Assembly (NCBI GenBank): GCA_002286715.1
Contig: NSJX01000022.1
Coordinates: forward strand, 43,770 to 107,769
Direction: 5' to 3'
Length of the DNA stretch: 64,000 bases
Source: Dentipellis sp. KUC8613
Lineage: Eukaryota > Basidiomycota > Agaricomycetes > Russulales > Hericiaceae
The position numbers were made by a program, and so were the translations under genes. Positions 36,100 to 47,975 of this stretch are shown here, in pieces. The notes beneath the pieces were generated by a model. That model did no database searches and was not told the DNA's origin. It was given only the letters and a program-made list of their open reading frames with translations. Each line of letters opens with the position of its first letter. Positions within the stretch are counted from its first letter, which is position 1.

Positions 36100-38398
36100 C
36101 TACGCCTCGTCGTATGCATCAACCTTAGACATAGTACACGGGTCAATGATAGTGTTCTGAATCCACGATGAGCACGTCGATCAACCAAAGAAGCTCGACG
36201 CATACCTGCTTCAATTGGATATCTGTGGCCGATCTAGGAACTTCGGTGCTGAGCTTAATGTCAAGAGACATCGGGCTGTTTATATGATCCTTGATGATAG
36301 CGCCGTCCGTGCCAGCCTTACTCGTTATGCTCTAAAGCACCAGCGATCAGCCAGGACGCACAGCAAGGGTAGGTGGCGGAATATAGAGGACCTGTAAGGG
36401 TACAACAGCCCGGCTCCCCGCGTTCTCGGTGTTAGAGATGACCACAGAGAAATCGTGGGCAGCTTCGAATCTTGACAGAGACGTGAAGTTCTCAGAGTCT
36501 TCGCCCGCACTTCGGGTATGGTTGCGGAGGTTTACGCTGAAGACGAGGAGTTGCAGTGAGCGAGGGTTCAGGGGAGGATATAGTAGCAGCCTGATCGAGC
36601 GGACGAGGCATAGGACTCGGACAAAGTGATAGTGTAACGCACATGGCGAGAAGGGAGTTCGCATATAGGCGGCCTCCTGTGAAGAAGAAAAGAGCGAAGA
36701 TAAGCGTGTCCCTGCGTACAGCCGTCTATTTCGAAGGAGTGGATGAGCGGATGCACAATGGACGCAGAGTGCGGAAGCGAGAACCGGCGTACCGAGACCA
36801 AAGCAGCGACGCCAAACGCGGCCGTGATAAGCCCTGTGTTCAGTGAATAGATGATCTATAATACCAGTAGGGTAGTCAGCGCAGGAAGGACGCTTCGAGT
36901 ACCGACTGCGAGTTGTCGGGGAGCAAACGCGGACGCACGAGCTTGTTGATCATGTTTGTCGATTTTCGCAAGCCGCTTTTCTGCTTTTGCATGATGTATG
37001 CGAAGACGAGTGCGATGAGAATGTCGTTGTAGGCACTAATTGCATCGCAGGCAATCGCCAGGTTCTAGAAATAGAATATAAATAATCAGTCTTAGTATCA
37101 GAAAAGCCATGTAGGTTTACGCACGGCAATGGATGCTAGCTGGACGAATGTACTATCGTCGAACCTACACGACATCGTGTGCTTGTGTTAACTACGGGCA
37201 AGGTTCAGATTGTCTGGGTAATAACGCACACCAATCCCGTCCATACTATTGACCAGGCGTCGGGGCTCGTGACATAGTTTCATACGAGGGGGGAAACCGT
37301 ATAACCCACCGAATAAGCTAACTGTGGAGCTGGTAAGAATCGTGCAGGTGGCACTAAAGAATGACCAAGCTCACCGAACTGCGCAATGACGGTTGTCTCC
37401 TGTTGTGAATTCAGAAACTCGAGTGCCGCATGCATTCGACTGAACGACATACAAGGATGACAGTAATCCACACCCTCTTTCCGACTTGAAGGAATCGTTA
37501 GCAAAGATCGAAGATTAGATAGAAGATGACTGCCGACGCACACATGTATATTCTATATACCATGAAACTATGGCGAGTACCCGATTATCATTGAATCGAC
37601 GTGTCGAGGACTGTAGATCATCGGGCGAGACACACATTTGCACCAAGAATATAGAGAGATACTGATCAACAATTAGCAAAAAAAAACGAGGTAAGTCGAC
37701 TATTGGCATACGAGGGGTATGGATTGTGCCTAAGTGTGAGGTACGTTAATCGCGCAGATCCTCCCTAGCAGCAAGCACTCTCACCTTGATGCTCCTGGTA
37801 TGACGCACTATAAGAAGGCGCATCCTCAGGTACACGAGAATCTCACCAGTTGATAAGAGGAAAATAGACATCGTCCCCCCAATGTGTCACTAAATATTCG
37901 TATACTAGGATGGACTGTCAGCCGGCGATTAAGGAAGTAGGCGTCATATCATACTTGATATGCTTAAGAAAGCTTGATGGGTAGTGTCAAGGAGGCAGAC
38001 GGTAATTATCTAGTGAATACTCGTCATTTAGCAGTCGCACAACAAGTGAAAAGATTAAATATCGAATACCAGCGCTCTTAGCATCCACGTGTCCTTCTTC
38101 CAGTATATGAGGCAATAGACGTAGAACTGAACGCATAGAGCTTCGCCACAGTGTAATGCGTCAGACTCGGGAGCCCGGGCGGGTGAGATGACTCGGCCTA
38201 CCTCCCCAAAGGCTAATTGACAAGCGATGTTAACACGTGGACGACACGACACGAGTGACGCGAGCCGACTCACATCGCAGTGAGCAAATTCGCAAAGAAG
38301 AGTGCTCCAAACCTGAGGCGGAGTGGTCAAATGAGCGGCATCATAGAATTTAGGGGCATGAAAGCCTACGAGTCGCCGAACTGGATCGCTGGAGACAT
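36100..38398 (-). CDS. DUF6534 membrane protein, tandem copy 1
   Basis: Very intron-rich gene on the minus strand. Exons seen at the 5' end: 38370-38398, 38274-38312, 38202-38212 (11 nt), 38070-38140, then an exon opening IITVCLLDTTHQ. The 3' exons carry CDAISAYNDILIALVFAYI, the INKL-IIYSLNTGLITAAFGV junction and the GGRLYANSLL signature of DUF6534. The C-terminal exon ends with a stop at 36100-36102. These are multi-pass membrane proteins of unknown function, common in Agaricomycetes. Several middle junctions were placed by comparison with copy 2. I did not close the frame over the whole gene, so an inactivating change cannot be excluded. Confidence 0.6.
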
Positions 38399-39458
38399 AG
38401 CAAACGGCGTGCAGTCGAGATGCTCGAGAGGAGCCCGCTCTTGAAGCATAGGATCGGCTCCCGGCGTACCGCCAATTTGATAGGTTACGAGACTTACCAT
38501 TGAAACATGAGAAGAGATCAGTTGCCTGCCGACAAGCTCAGGTCTTCGGAGGGTTGCATCAAGACAGCTCTCCGAGGGTTTGACAGATTCTGGAGTACCA
38601 ATGATGTCAATTCTGCAATGCTCGAGCTAATAATGCATACCGTACCCGTACGTGAGGCTGCAGAAGCGAGGCCAGCCCAAACATCATTCCATTACGAAGG
38701 GTTTCCGGCCGACATGTATCGTCAAAAAACACGCCTGAGCGACTCGTGAACAAGTAACCCACGGATGTGGGAAATATCGTGCATGCCACTCAGCGAAGAT
38801 GAACCCGATGGTGGAAGGAGCCCGACGCAGCTTCCATAACTGATCTCTCAGCCAATGAAAGTCCAGAACCAAGCGAAGGGTGAGTACCGCCGGCTGAACA
38901 ATCGATGTTCTCGTCAAGTGCATATGAGCGCTCTGACCATCTGTCAAGTTGTGATCAATGCGAAGCTTCCAGAGGTACGCTGAATGGGACAAAACGCACC
39001 CATGCTGGCCTTACAAAGCGTCCGACGATGAGTATGTAGCAGCTGATGGTCTCCGAGTTACCGTAGGTTAGAATGAGTTTGGTGAAGCAGGCGCTCCATC
39101 CCCAAGACTGCGCAGGGAAACCAGCATAGTCGGTCAAGTACTCCGAAAGTGAGGTGGAAACGCGGTGCAGGCACAGGATGGCGCGCTCTAATCCGATCCC
39201 GAGAATACTCGACGGCAACATTCGCTGCTGACGTTGTAGGTATCCTTACAAAGGACGCCTATGAGCAGTTCACAGGCAGCATCGCCGAGGTCAACACCCT
39301 TATGGCATTATCTGTCATCGATATCAAATTCAGATCAACACACTATCCACAGCCGTAGCAAAAAGCGACGCACCCAAGGCTCCATATATGGAGACGTTGC
39401 CGTACCCAGGCCTCACGGTCATCGGCAGTAGCTGATCCAGCCGGCAAGATACGGAATC

Positions 39459-42002
39459 TCAATTAACTCTCAGCGAACCTTGCTCTCCGTTCTTTTGACA
39501 TTTGGGAGAGAAGAATACGGTCTGTGGTGTTAGTAGCGACGCGTGGAGAGAAAATCGCGGTCTTGTCGGTTGTGAGTTGCCTGGTAGTTTGAGGACAATG
39601 GCCTGATTGTTGTTCACCGGTCCGATCGCAATAAATATAATCGATATGTAAATACGGGCGAGCCGTAGCCTGTGAATGCCATCAATCGGTGTTGGTCGGT
39701 ACATGATGCTCGGAGACCGCATTTGCGCGAAATGCGAACAATCCTCGGATGGTCTCAGGCATCTCACACGCTGTCGCACGTCCCATCTGTGGGTACAACA
39801 TACCGCCCAGAAGCATTCTAAATATATGTTGAACATATTTGCTCGTTCTGAGAAAGTGAAACGAACCTGCGACGACTGGAAGTCTGTAGATCTGCTGACC
39901 TCAGTATCGAGTTTTATATCAACAGCCATCGGGATGTTGATATCTCCCTTCATAGCACCCTCCGAGCCGTCTTTACTCAGTATATTCTAGACAGCCAGTG
40001 GTCAGTATCAATGCGGACCAGAGATACATGACGGGGTTTAGCTGACCTCCAAGGGTATACCAGACCCGCCGCTCGCGGTGTTCTCATTATTCGAGGCACC
40101 TATAGAAGTGTGGTGGGCCGCTTGAAATCTTGACAAAGTCGTGAAGATCTGAGAATCGTCGCCCTGACGCCGAGTGTGGTCTCGGAGGTTGACACTATAA
40201 AGGCAAATGACTAAATGTTAGTACGAGTGAGAATTGCGGCAACCGCGGACAAGGTGCCAGCCTTGGGCGAAGCGGAGATAGAACACACATAGCAAGGAGC
40301 GAATTTGCATATAAACGGCCTCCGGTGAAGAAGAAAAATGCGAAAATCAGAGTATCTCTGCGCACTGCCGTCTGTTGTGATGCAGCGAATGAGAAGATGT
40401 ACATTGAACACAGACGCAACAGCCCACGTACTGATACGAGAGCACCGACGCCGAACGCGGCCGTGACGAGCCCAGTATTCAGCGAATAAATAATCTTACA
40501 AGACATTCAGCGCGGGGAGCAGCGATATGGTTTCTGGTAAGCGAACGAAAACGCACGAGCTTGTTGATCATGTTCGTCGATCTCCGGAAGCCGCTCTTCT
40601 GCTGTTGCATGATGTATGCAAATACGAGCGCGATGACGATGTCGTTGTAGGCATTGATCGCGTCGCATGCGATTGACAAGTTCTGGAAGTGAGCCCAGGG
40701 GAGGTCAGTCCGATACTCGCAAGCTGAAAACTCAGTTCGTGTGCACGTACGTCGACGGAGGCTAGTTCAACGTATGTAGCATCCTTAAGCCTACATTAAG
40801 CAATGGGTATATGTGAGCTATGCGTGCGTCTTGGATTTTACATGGCCGTCACGTACAATTGTGCTCCCCATGCTGGACAACAAGCGTCGGGGCTCGTAAG
40901 GTAGCGCTACATGAGATTACGATGAAACCTACAAAGGAAGGCAGCTGCGAGGCCAGTAAATAACGGGCGGAGGACACAAGAAAGGACGGACTCACCAAGC
41001 TCGGCAACCACGACCGTCTCCTGCAAGACGTGATTCAGAAACTTGAACGCCACATGTGTCAAATTGAACATACGAGGATAATGGCCAGCCATATCCTTCT
41101 TCCGACTTATAGAAGCCGTCAGCACAGACCGGATACTGGGCAAAAAGATGACCGTGGACGTACACATATATATTCTGTAGACCATGAAGCTATCGCGAAC
41201 GATCACGCCTTTCTCAGCCCTGGAACAGTGTGAGCTGAGCCGGACAAACTGACCTTTGTACGAAGGATATTGAGAGATACTAATCGATGGTCAGCATGAA
41301 ATCGGAGTGAATGAATAGTCGACATACAAGGGGAATTGATTGCGCCTGGGAGGAAGATATGTCAACAGCATGGTCTTTTCGCAAAAGCGCGCGCTCTCAC
41401 CTTGACGCCCCTGATTTAATGTCCGATGAGAAGGCACATTCCGCAATCCATGAGCGGCTTACCAGTTGATGAGCGTGACATAGTTATTGTCTCCCCAATG
41501 TGTCACCAGATACTCGTATACTGATGTATACAGTCAGCCAACGATGAGTGAGCAGACTGAATTCCGCACTTGAGATGCTCAAGAAAATCTGATGTGCGGT
41601 GTCGAGGAGGCAAACTGTGATAATCTGATGGATGCCAATCATTCAATAACCGCATGCTTGAAGATGGAATTGCATACCAGTGTTTTAAGCATCCATGTGT
41701 CCCTCTTCCAATATATGAGGCAATATACGTAGAACTGGACGCATAGAGCTTTATGGAAGAGGGCGTCAGACTCGGAAGCCCTAAATGCAACGATAACCGA
41801 ACTTACCTCCCCAGAGGCTAGACGGCGAGCTTGATAAACGCGCGTTCAACACGATGCGGACGTTGAGAATCAACTCACATCGCGGTGACCATGTTCGCAA
41901 TGAAGAGTGCACCAAATCTGAGTGAGTGGGTCAATACGGGCGCATCGTGGAGTCAGAAAGCGCAAAAACTCACGACTCGCCGAATTGAATCGTTGCAGGC
42001 AT
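39459..42002 (-). CDS. DUF6534 membrane protein, tandem copy 2
   Basis: Minus-strand paralogue of the gene at 36100-38398. The first twelve exons join in frame: 41974-42002, 41879-41917, 41807-41817 (11 nt), 41678-41748, 41570-41624, 41463-41520, 41401-41410 (10 nt), 41328-41345, 41254-41279, 41164-41189, 41074-41105 and 40996-41020. Read-out includes FGALFIANMVTA, CVQFYVYCLIYWKRDTW and SFMVYRIYMFGRRIW. Later exons carry CDAINAYNDIVIALVF, IIYSLNTGLVTAAFGV, GGRLYANSLLA and VNLRDHTR, all DUF6534 signatures. The junction region 40700-40990 could not be put in frame, so a frameshift there is possible. The C-terminal end is uncertain; the last frame stays open to 39459. Confidence 0.55.
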
Positions 42003-42346
42003 CGTAGGCTATTCCAGTTCGTCGCCAGCAACTCCAGAGGTGCTTACTCTTATAGCCCGAACCCAAAAGTCCCGGCTATTCGCCGATCTGCAGAGTCCTG
42101 CTATCCACCATCGAGGTTTGAACAGAGATAACAATCCACGGCGACTATCTTGAACGCCTTCGAATTCTGAGGGGCGCGTCAAAGATGGCACTTCGAATGG
42201 ATTGACAGATCCAGGAGGGACCCAGAGGTGTCAACTCCGCAGCGCTTGAGTCGATGATACGTGCCGTGCCGGTAGATCAGGTTACAGTCTATTTAGACGC
42301 GTATTCTGGGGATTCTGGTGAGAAGAGATCGTAGCAAGGCACGCCC

Positions 42347-42607
42347 GTGCGCGACGAACTCCTGCAGCAGCATATGCTCGCAGCGGAGATGAAGACCAAC
42401 ATCGAAGCAACCGAACAAGAACCTACGCAGCCAGTTCCACTTCCGGACACCACAGAAAGGTCCGAAATGAAGTCGCAAATGACTGCTGCCGGCTCGACCA
42501 CTGCAGCTGATCTTCTCGCCAAATTGCAGACGAGCGCCTTTCACCAGCTAGCTGTACACCACCAGCGGACTTCGGGGTCGTCCGAACCCTGTGACGCGGC
42601 ACCTTGA
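42347..42607 (+). CDS. Small hypothetical open frame
   Basis: An 86-residue frame rich in Glu, Thr and Gln (AAEMKTNIEATEQEPTQP and similar) with no recognised domain. Its composition is more protein-like than the shadows around it, but no splice context or relative supports it. It could be the last exon of an unrecognised gene. Confidence 0.2.
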   Translation: MRDELLQQHMLAAEMKTNIEATEQEPTQPVPLPDTTERSEMKSQMTAAGSTTAADLLAKLQTSAFHQLAVHHQRTSGSSEPCDAAP

Positions 42608-42609
42608 TG

Positions 42610-45057
42610 CAACCTCCGACCGGCCCTCGGCCGACCTCTTTCGCCATTCGCTGAGACAACCTTGGACAGGCGACCTCTCGACAACCTTGTCAAGAGGCCG
42701 GTACAGGTGCAGGAATAAATCCACTTTATTCTGAATATATTCTTTTTCGGTCTAGCAATGGGCATTTAAATCCAGTAGTTTTATTATGGATCACAGGTAG
42801 TTACTGATAGCAAGCCCGGACTAGCTGGCTAGCCGGGGGATGTACATGATGATAGATGGTCATAACTATGGAACAGGCACTGGACACTGGACACGATAAC
42901 AGGATAAATTGGTCAGAGTGAAAGCACTGGCAATGCGAGGAAGGGGAGGCAAAGCAGACAGTTGGAGAGCGCTGGGGAGGGAAGACGCAGCCGATGCACT
43001 GTAACATGTCGAGACATGAACACTGTATGACTACTGCGAAAGGACGCCTACAGCGAGGACTTGCACCATCTCAGCTTGGTTGCCTCAGATAAAAGGGAGG
43101 CGGGCTTACCCAGTAACCCGAAACTATACGATGGCAAGGTCGGCGCCCCTGCATTGGTCTCAACGGGAATGCCGAACTCGAGGGCGATGCGGAAAAAGCC
43201 AACGTGGCGAGCGGGAGTTTGGCAGACGGAAAGGCTAGATATCTTGAGGACACTGGGAGGAGTGAGATTATGAGGGAGTTAGGCGAGAGGGGAGGGGCCA
43301 GGATGAGGGCGACCGAAATCGCTGAGCAGACGTGGCGGGAGCAAAACACAAAATTTCGACAAGTCGTTCTTCCCTTGACAAACTGAAGCGACAGCCACAG
43401 TGATGTGGCTGCGACTTGGAGGCGGACGTCGCGGCCCGAGGACCCGCCAACCCTTGAGCGAGGTCGGCACCTCTCAATGTTACATCAAGGTCGATATAAG
43501 GTGGAGCCAAGGTCGTTCCCAAAGGTTACTAAAGCCCTATTTTTACCCTGGCTAGCCGTTGACGCAGGTCGCTCTCCACCTTTTTCGCCACCGGCCTGAA
43601 TCAGCCTCGGAAGCCGCCGGCCGTGTACACGTCAAGCTGTTTATCATGATCAACGCGAAACGCCCAGAGATACGCCCAACAGCGACGCCACGCACCCAAG
43701 CAGGACTTAAAAAGGTCCAGACGCGCCTTTAGCCAGCCTCGAGGTGAGAAGTCATGGCACAAGCAGATGCAGCGCAACTCAGCGCGGGCGTTCATCGTGA
43801 GCTGGTGTGTCAGCTAACGCTCAACGTTTGATAGGCTATCACGACATGGTCGCAGTCGAAGGTAAGAAGCAACCAGTGATGTGTCTACAAGAGAAAGACA
43901 GGTCAATATGCGCCACGGTCTCTAGTAACGCGTTCCTAACCCGCAGACGAACGAAGTAAATGCCAGCTTGGCGCTAACGGCGACACATTCCAAGCGCCCG
44001 CGTACACGTGGCCCGCAACCTGCCCTAAACACGCCCGCCTACATAAACCCGTCCCGCACATCCCGTTTTCCTCAGAACATACTCAGCTAGGATCTATTCT
44101 ATAGAAACTAACTCGAGTCTCGCATGTTTACACATGCCGCATCCTTCATATCCAGTCGATGACGCCCGCGCGCACTCGTTATACCGAGAACATGCTCTCC
44201 GCTTCTTTTTGAGGCGGGAGCTCGAGGACGTTGGGCGGGTCGTCTTCGGATGCCTTTGGGTGTCTGGAGAGGCTTGCCCGCGAGTTGCGCGTTTGTCTGA
44301 TGGATTATCTTGGTGCTGGTATTCTGTGGATGCGAGGGTCCTTCGGATGGGCGATGTTCGCTTTTTTATGTAGCATGTACGACGTCGAGTACAATGATAA
44401 AAATTGCTCAAATCCCTTCCGTCTGCGAAAGTAGATGTTGCGTCGCCGTCCGTTGGAGAATAGTGAATCATGCGGGTAGAAGAGATGCTCACCTGTCGTA
44501 TCCCCGTAGGAGTGTACCATGCAATACTGTGCTCGAGTCCCTTTTTCCTTTGAGATCCTTGGCATGACTGGTTGACCCTGCATCAGCGTGGTCACCACGG
44601 CAAACTTGCACCTCCACAGACCACATTGCCACGAACCCTCGACATATCCTGGTGACCACGAGCCTCACAAAGCGCATCCAAACCGGATCTATATCCGCAG
44701 CCAACACCGATACCACACAAGCATCATGAGAACTAGACCGCGAAAGATATATATAACATCAAAACGAAACACGATGGCAATGGCAATGGCGTGGCAAGGG
44801 CGTAAAATTGAAGTAAACAGGATGAAGACCGGGCTGCGTAATGTCACGGCGTGGAGCGGTGTAGAGAGAGAGCGCGTTGCGAAGAGAGTCAGACGGAGCG
44901 ATGATGCGTGGGACGGGGGTTCCGGCTGCGGCGGAGACGACGACTACTACGGACGTAAGACTAGCTGGGTATGTATCAAGGTAGAGTGTGTGCGCGCGCC
45001 GCAGGGCTCCAGCACCGCGCCGCGCCGTGTAAGTAGATTATCTCGTACACAGGCGCA
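42610..45057. other. No gene recognised
   Basis: About 2.4 kb between the DUF6534 pair and the RHO1 gene. Open frames are short and unrelated to families. The part nearest 45057 is the RHO1 3' flank. Confidence 0.45.
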
Positions 45058-45949
45058 TCAAAGCACAATGCAGTGCGAGTGCTTCTTGCCACCCTTGGGC
45101 CGGCTGAGAAGCGCCGCGCGCGTCGCGTACTGGAAGACCTCACGCACACCCTCGCCCGACTTGGCGGAGCACTCAAGATAGTGCTTGGCGCCGATCTTCT
45201 GTGCGACAGCCATACCCTGTACACATCAAGTTTAGCGTGATGCACTGCGTATGATCACATAGGGACGCACCTCCTCAGGGGTCACAGGCCGCTGACTCGT
45301 CTTCCTGAGCTCCTCAATCACACGGGGGTCGCGCCTGAGATCCTTCTTGCAGCCAACGAGGATGATGGGGAGGCCAGCGCAGAAGTGCATGACCTCAGAA
45401 ATCCACTGTTCGCCGCGTCATGAATGATGAGTCAGCGACGGTGTCACAGGCGCTGGCCAGCGGGCAGCAGGCTACGTACCTTCTCCTGGACGTTGTCTAG
45501 AGAATCAGGCGAATCGACAGCGAAGCAGATGAGGATGACGTGCGAGTCGGGGTAGCTGAGCGGGCGGAGTCGGTCGTAGTCCTCCTGACCGGCCGTATCC
45601 CATAGCGCGAGCTCGACATGCTTGCCATCAACCTCGACGTCGGCGACGTAGTTCTCGAACACGGTCGGGACATACACCTGAAAGCAGATAATATGTGAGC
45701 CACAAATGGCTTTCGCCGTGCGCCGCAACACGACGGCGCCTATGTGTATACAAAGACGCCGCGCAGCGGCGCTGCTGAAGAGAAGCACGCACCTCAGGGA
45801 ACGTGCCCTTGGAGAAGACAATCAACAGACAGGTCTGAATGTGCGGGGAAGGTTATGAGCGGGGCCAGTAGGAGACGAGAGGGGATCGTGGGCACCTTTC
45901 CGCAAGCACCATCACCGACGATAACGAGCTTCCTGCGGATTTCAGACAT
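45058..45949 (-). CDS. rho1: Rho-family small GTPase, RHO1 type
   Basis: Five exons on the minus strand: 45896-45949, 45793-45834, 45480-45677, 45271-45405 and 45058-45216. They close to 195 residues, the usual Rho1 length. The P-loop GDGACGKT is split by intron 1. The switch I effector segment [12 protein letters not shown] and the switch [20 protein letters not shown] follow. The G4 position reads GCKKDLR instead of the common TKxD, as usual in fungal Rho1. The CAAX box is CIVL, which predicts geranylgeranylation and a membrane location. Rho1 controls cell-wall glucan synthase, protein kinase C and actin polarity. It is a conserved core gene amid expanded families. Confidence 0.95.
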
Positions 45950-47914
45950 GAAGGGGGTTTGCTGAGGAGGGTATGGGAGCGAGCAGGTGCGTGAGGAGGT
46001 AAAAGACGGTGTTGGGAGGACGGAGGAGACGACGACGACGAGGGGCTGTTCGTGCTCGGGACTTGACCGCCGTGATACGCCCCGGCGGGCTCTCAAGCGG
46101 GCTTTCAAATCCCCCAAAAGCCACGCACAGCCCGCGCCGGGCCTGTGCGTGCGACCGCCCTTCCTCATCCAGCGCCGTCCTCCGTCGATCCTGTGCTCGT
46201 CCGGCCACCAGCTGTGCTGTTCTTTCACCAGGCTGTGAGTCTCTTTTCTTTCTTCCGCCCATTTATCCGCACTCTAACACCCCAAGCAGTGCTAACAGTG
46301 TCATGTAATCCAGTATGACTTGTCGCTCACGCTACTTTTCTTCGTGACTCGTGTTTGGACACGCTAGTACCTTGCGTTTTCGGGTCTCCAAGATACGGCC
46401 TGTGACGCACAGTATTGGTGTACATCTACCCACCCTGACCCGCTGCTATTCACAGAAGGCCTCATGCAGATGCAGATGCTCCACGGACCACCGTTGCGCA
46501 GCCGTTCTGATAACGAAACGATGTTGCGTTGTCGACGGGCGAAATCATATGAGCGCTTCTTCGTGACGTCCGGCGAACGCCTGCGCCGGGTCTAGCGCTT
46601 GCTACCTGGCCGTCCTTGTATCTTCCCTGCAATATACGATGACCTTGCTTTCTGCTCCTGCTAGATCAACGGTTGACGTCTCACCTCAATCTATTCACTG
46701 AGGATGTTCGTCTCAGGACTCAATACGCCGTCGCCCGGGTGCACATGTCGGTGATTGGGTGGACAGCTTTGACATTTCCAGGACCGAGCAAGCATCTTGA
46801 CAGCACGATTGTTGGGGATCTGCATACATGATGGCTCGAATGCACGGTGGATCTGTCCCTGCATTCCCTCGGTTGACGGCGCTTTCTCTTCAAGAGGACC
46901 TTCCCTCTGCCTTTCTTATGGTCACAATCTCTCCTCTCCTTGCCCTTGCACCAGCGCTGTCCCTCACAGCGGCAGTCAGTCTTCTGCATGACTGCTCGGT
47001 AGCGAATGTCTTCATTTAGAAGACGGGTTCGCACGTCCAAGTCGCACCTGCCTCGCCTATCCACCATATAGCGGCCTTCATGGCCAGCATATCGCTCTCG
47101 GAAGCCCACTTACCCTCGCCTTCGTCCTCAACCGTGTCCTCATCATCCCCCGTCTGCCTTTCGCTGCGAGCGATGGCCCGGCGCTCAGGAAGACGTTCCC
47201 GTGACATCCGTGCTGGACGGCGAGCCTCCGTGTGCGAAAGAGGATGAGGGTGGTGGAGGGGGTTTGGTATCGTCGAAGAGGGTGAAGCCGTCGGGAAGCA
47301 CGTATGCTGGTCAGTTCAAACACTCTGTTTTCTTTGAAGAATTAAAGCATGTGGCCATAGAAGTGGAAAGATGGACAGAAAATATATTGATTGATCCCGT
47401 CGTGGACTAGGACTTTATGGAAGCTTGAGGGTTTCAAGAGACTGGCTTGCATCTGAAGGGATGTTGGCGTCTACGAGCGGCGGCCATTGCCGGCGCCCTG
47501 GCTCCGCGAACGAGCGCTTCCGCGGGCAAGATCTACCTCCGAGGACGCATCCTTCGACTGAGCGTGCCTGCGCATTCTGCTACACTCTACCATCTCACTC
47601 TATATCTCGCTCTACAATGTCGCCAACTCGCCATGCTGATCCTGTGATCACGATGAGATACGCCGGTGCCCGGAGCCGTGTGCACATGCCGGTTCGTGCC
47701 AATCAGCACTTGCACACGGTGATGCTGGATGCGCATCACGCTACGCATCCACCTCCTGCAACGCTTCTTGATCTCTAGTGCTGCATTGCCCGCGTGGATC
47801 AGTGCGTTTCTGCTGATACGGCTCCGGAGAGCGTTGCTTCTCTCCCTGGTAACGCGTTATCGTGCTCGGGGCGCCGTCTGCAAAGCATGTGCTTCAAGTT
47901 CAATGTCCTCCTGC
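45950..47914. other. No gene recognised
   Basis: Upstream flank of RHO1 followed by about 1.5 kb of DNA whose open frames overlap on both strands and show no motif. Confidence 0.4.
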
Positions 47915-47921
47915 TATAAAG
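47915..47921 (+). promoter_or_regulatory. TATA box of DUF6533 copy b
   Basis: TATAAAG lies 61 nt before the ATG at 47976. Copies c and d have TATAAAG at nearly the same spacing (55 and 53 nt), which supports both the box and the chosen starts. Confidence 0.6.
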
Positions 47922-47975
47922 CGATGGAGGGCGGTGATGGAGAGGTGCCGTCCTGTGGTGGTCCATACCGGCGCT

